From positions 405,307 through 469,306 of the forward strand of contig NZ_JADCKQ010000001.1 in the NCBI RefSeq assembly GCF_016123485.1: a DNA stretch of 64,000 nucleotides. Reading direction: 5' to 3'. This stretch comes from Halocynthiibacter styelae (GTDB lineage Bacteria > Pseudomonadota > Alphaproteobacteria > Rhodobacterales > Rhodobacteraceae). Position 1 is the stretch's first letter, and the number at the start of each line of letters is the position of its first letter. A model generated the notes under the pieces. That model did not search any database and was not told where the DNA came from. It saw only the letters and a program-made list of their open reading frames with translations. Of the stretch, positions 63,872 to 64,000 are shown piece after piece. A program made the translations under genes and the position numbers.

Positions 63872-64000
63872 TGGTCTTGCCGCGCAAAAGTTCCGGTCTC
63901 TCAGCTTATGTTATGCAGTCCTTCGTTCGAATGCCAAGGGGCTTTTCCCGCCAAGGGATGAATGCCGCCTGCGTGGATTGTAGAACCCATTGATGTATTG
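63872..64000 (-). mobile_element. IS3-family insertion sequence, partial
   Basis: The end TGGTCTTGCCGCGC at 63872 looks like an IS3-type terminus starting TG. The transposase C-terminus lies directly inside on the minus strand. The rest of the element is beyond the window. Confidence 0.65.
63911..64000 (-). CDS. IS3-family transposase, C-terminal 29 residues
   Basis: The frame reads QYINGFYNPRRRHSSLGGKS and ends FERRTA-stop. YNxxRRHSSLGxxSPxxFE is the standard C-terminus of IS3-family OrfB integrase-type transposases. The start is outside the window. Confidence 0.92.
   Translation of the reverse strand, partial: QYINGFYNPRRRHSSLGGKSPLAFERRTA

Larger units (their letters stand above)
56749..64000. 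mobile_element. Second element in tandem, right end outside the window
   Basis: It starts at the att copy right after island 1. It carries its own tyrosine recombinase, a GmrSD-like nuclease, a MobV relaxase with a candidate oriT and a Sel1 protein cut by an IS3 element. The relaxase with no type IV secretion genes in view suggests an integrative mobilizable element. Confidence 0.7.

Noticed and set aside
1..64000. CRISPR arrays
   Set aside because: No regularly spaced direct repeats of 23-45 bp with spacers were seen; the only tandem repeats are the 8-bp and 12-bp tracts.

Overview
The window looks like a chromosomal segment of a marine alphaproteobacterium of the Rhodobacteraceae (roseobacter type). 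The evidence is the gene content: a valine-degradation set (mmsA, acyl-CoA dehydrogenase, 3-hydroxyisobutyryl-CoA hydrolase, mmsB), two Hint-domain proteins of the type common in roseobacters, and ordinary core genes (gap, coaD, uvrA, lpd, queA, rnd, purM/purN). This taxonomic reading comes from protein family resemblance, not from a search.

Positions 1 to about 34.1 kb are ordinary chromosome. In order: gap, a Hint protein, coaD, a 2OG-Fe(II) oxygenase, a CBS protein, a LysR regulator divergent from mmsA, a YbdK-type ligase, a tightly coupled acyl-CoA dehydrogenase / HIBYL-CoA hydrolase / mmsB operon, an MmgE/PrpD protein, uvrA, an outer-membrane beta-barrel gene broken by a stop at codon 3, a rhodanese, lpd, DUF924, an MFS transporter, queA, rnd, purN, purM, a fatty acid hydroxylase, a tRNA with CAT anticodon, a second Hint protein, a small exported protein, an FAD monooxygenase, a histidine kinase, a metallo-beta-lactamase fold protein and tRNA-Asn.

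The 3' end of tRNA-Asn (34103-34124) is repeated exactly, 22 bp, at 56749-56770. The 22.6 kb between is genomic island 1. It holds a tyrosine recombinase beside the tRNA; a minus-strand cassette of a winged-helix-like protein and two further recombinase-like proteins; a 10.8 kb plus-strand operon (PLD/SNF2-type helicase, DUF4391 protein, type III-like Mod methyltransferase, AlbA_2/ATPase protein, a 26-codon lysine-rich mini-ORF, type III-like Res nuclease-helicase); a convergent 685-residue protein made of two 291-residue copies and resembling the non-catalytic part of the island's recombinase; and a HipB/HipA pair next to the right end. Two palindromes with matching compensatory changes sit between the recombinase cassette and the restriction operon.

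A second element starts directly after the island 1 right end and runs out of the window. It carries its own tyrosine recombinase, a fused DUF262-DUF1524 (GmrSD-like) nuclease, a MobV-type relaxase with a possible oriT in front, and a Sel1-repeat membrane protein whose 5' end is cut off by an IS3-family element. The two elements look like successive integrations at one tRNA-Asn, both carrying likely anti-phage genes. The expanded type III-like operon together with the recombinase cassette and the duplicated 685-residue protein is the best candidate for an undescribed system.
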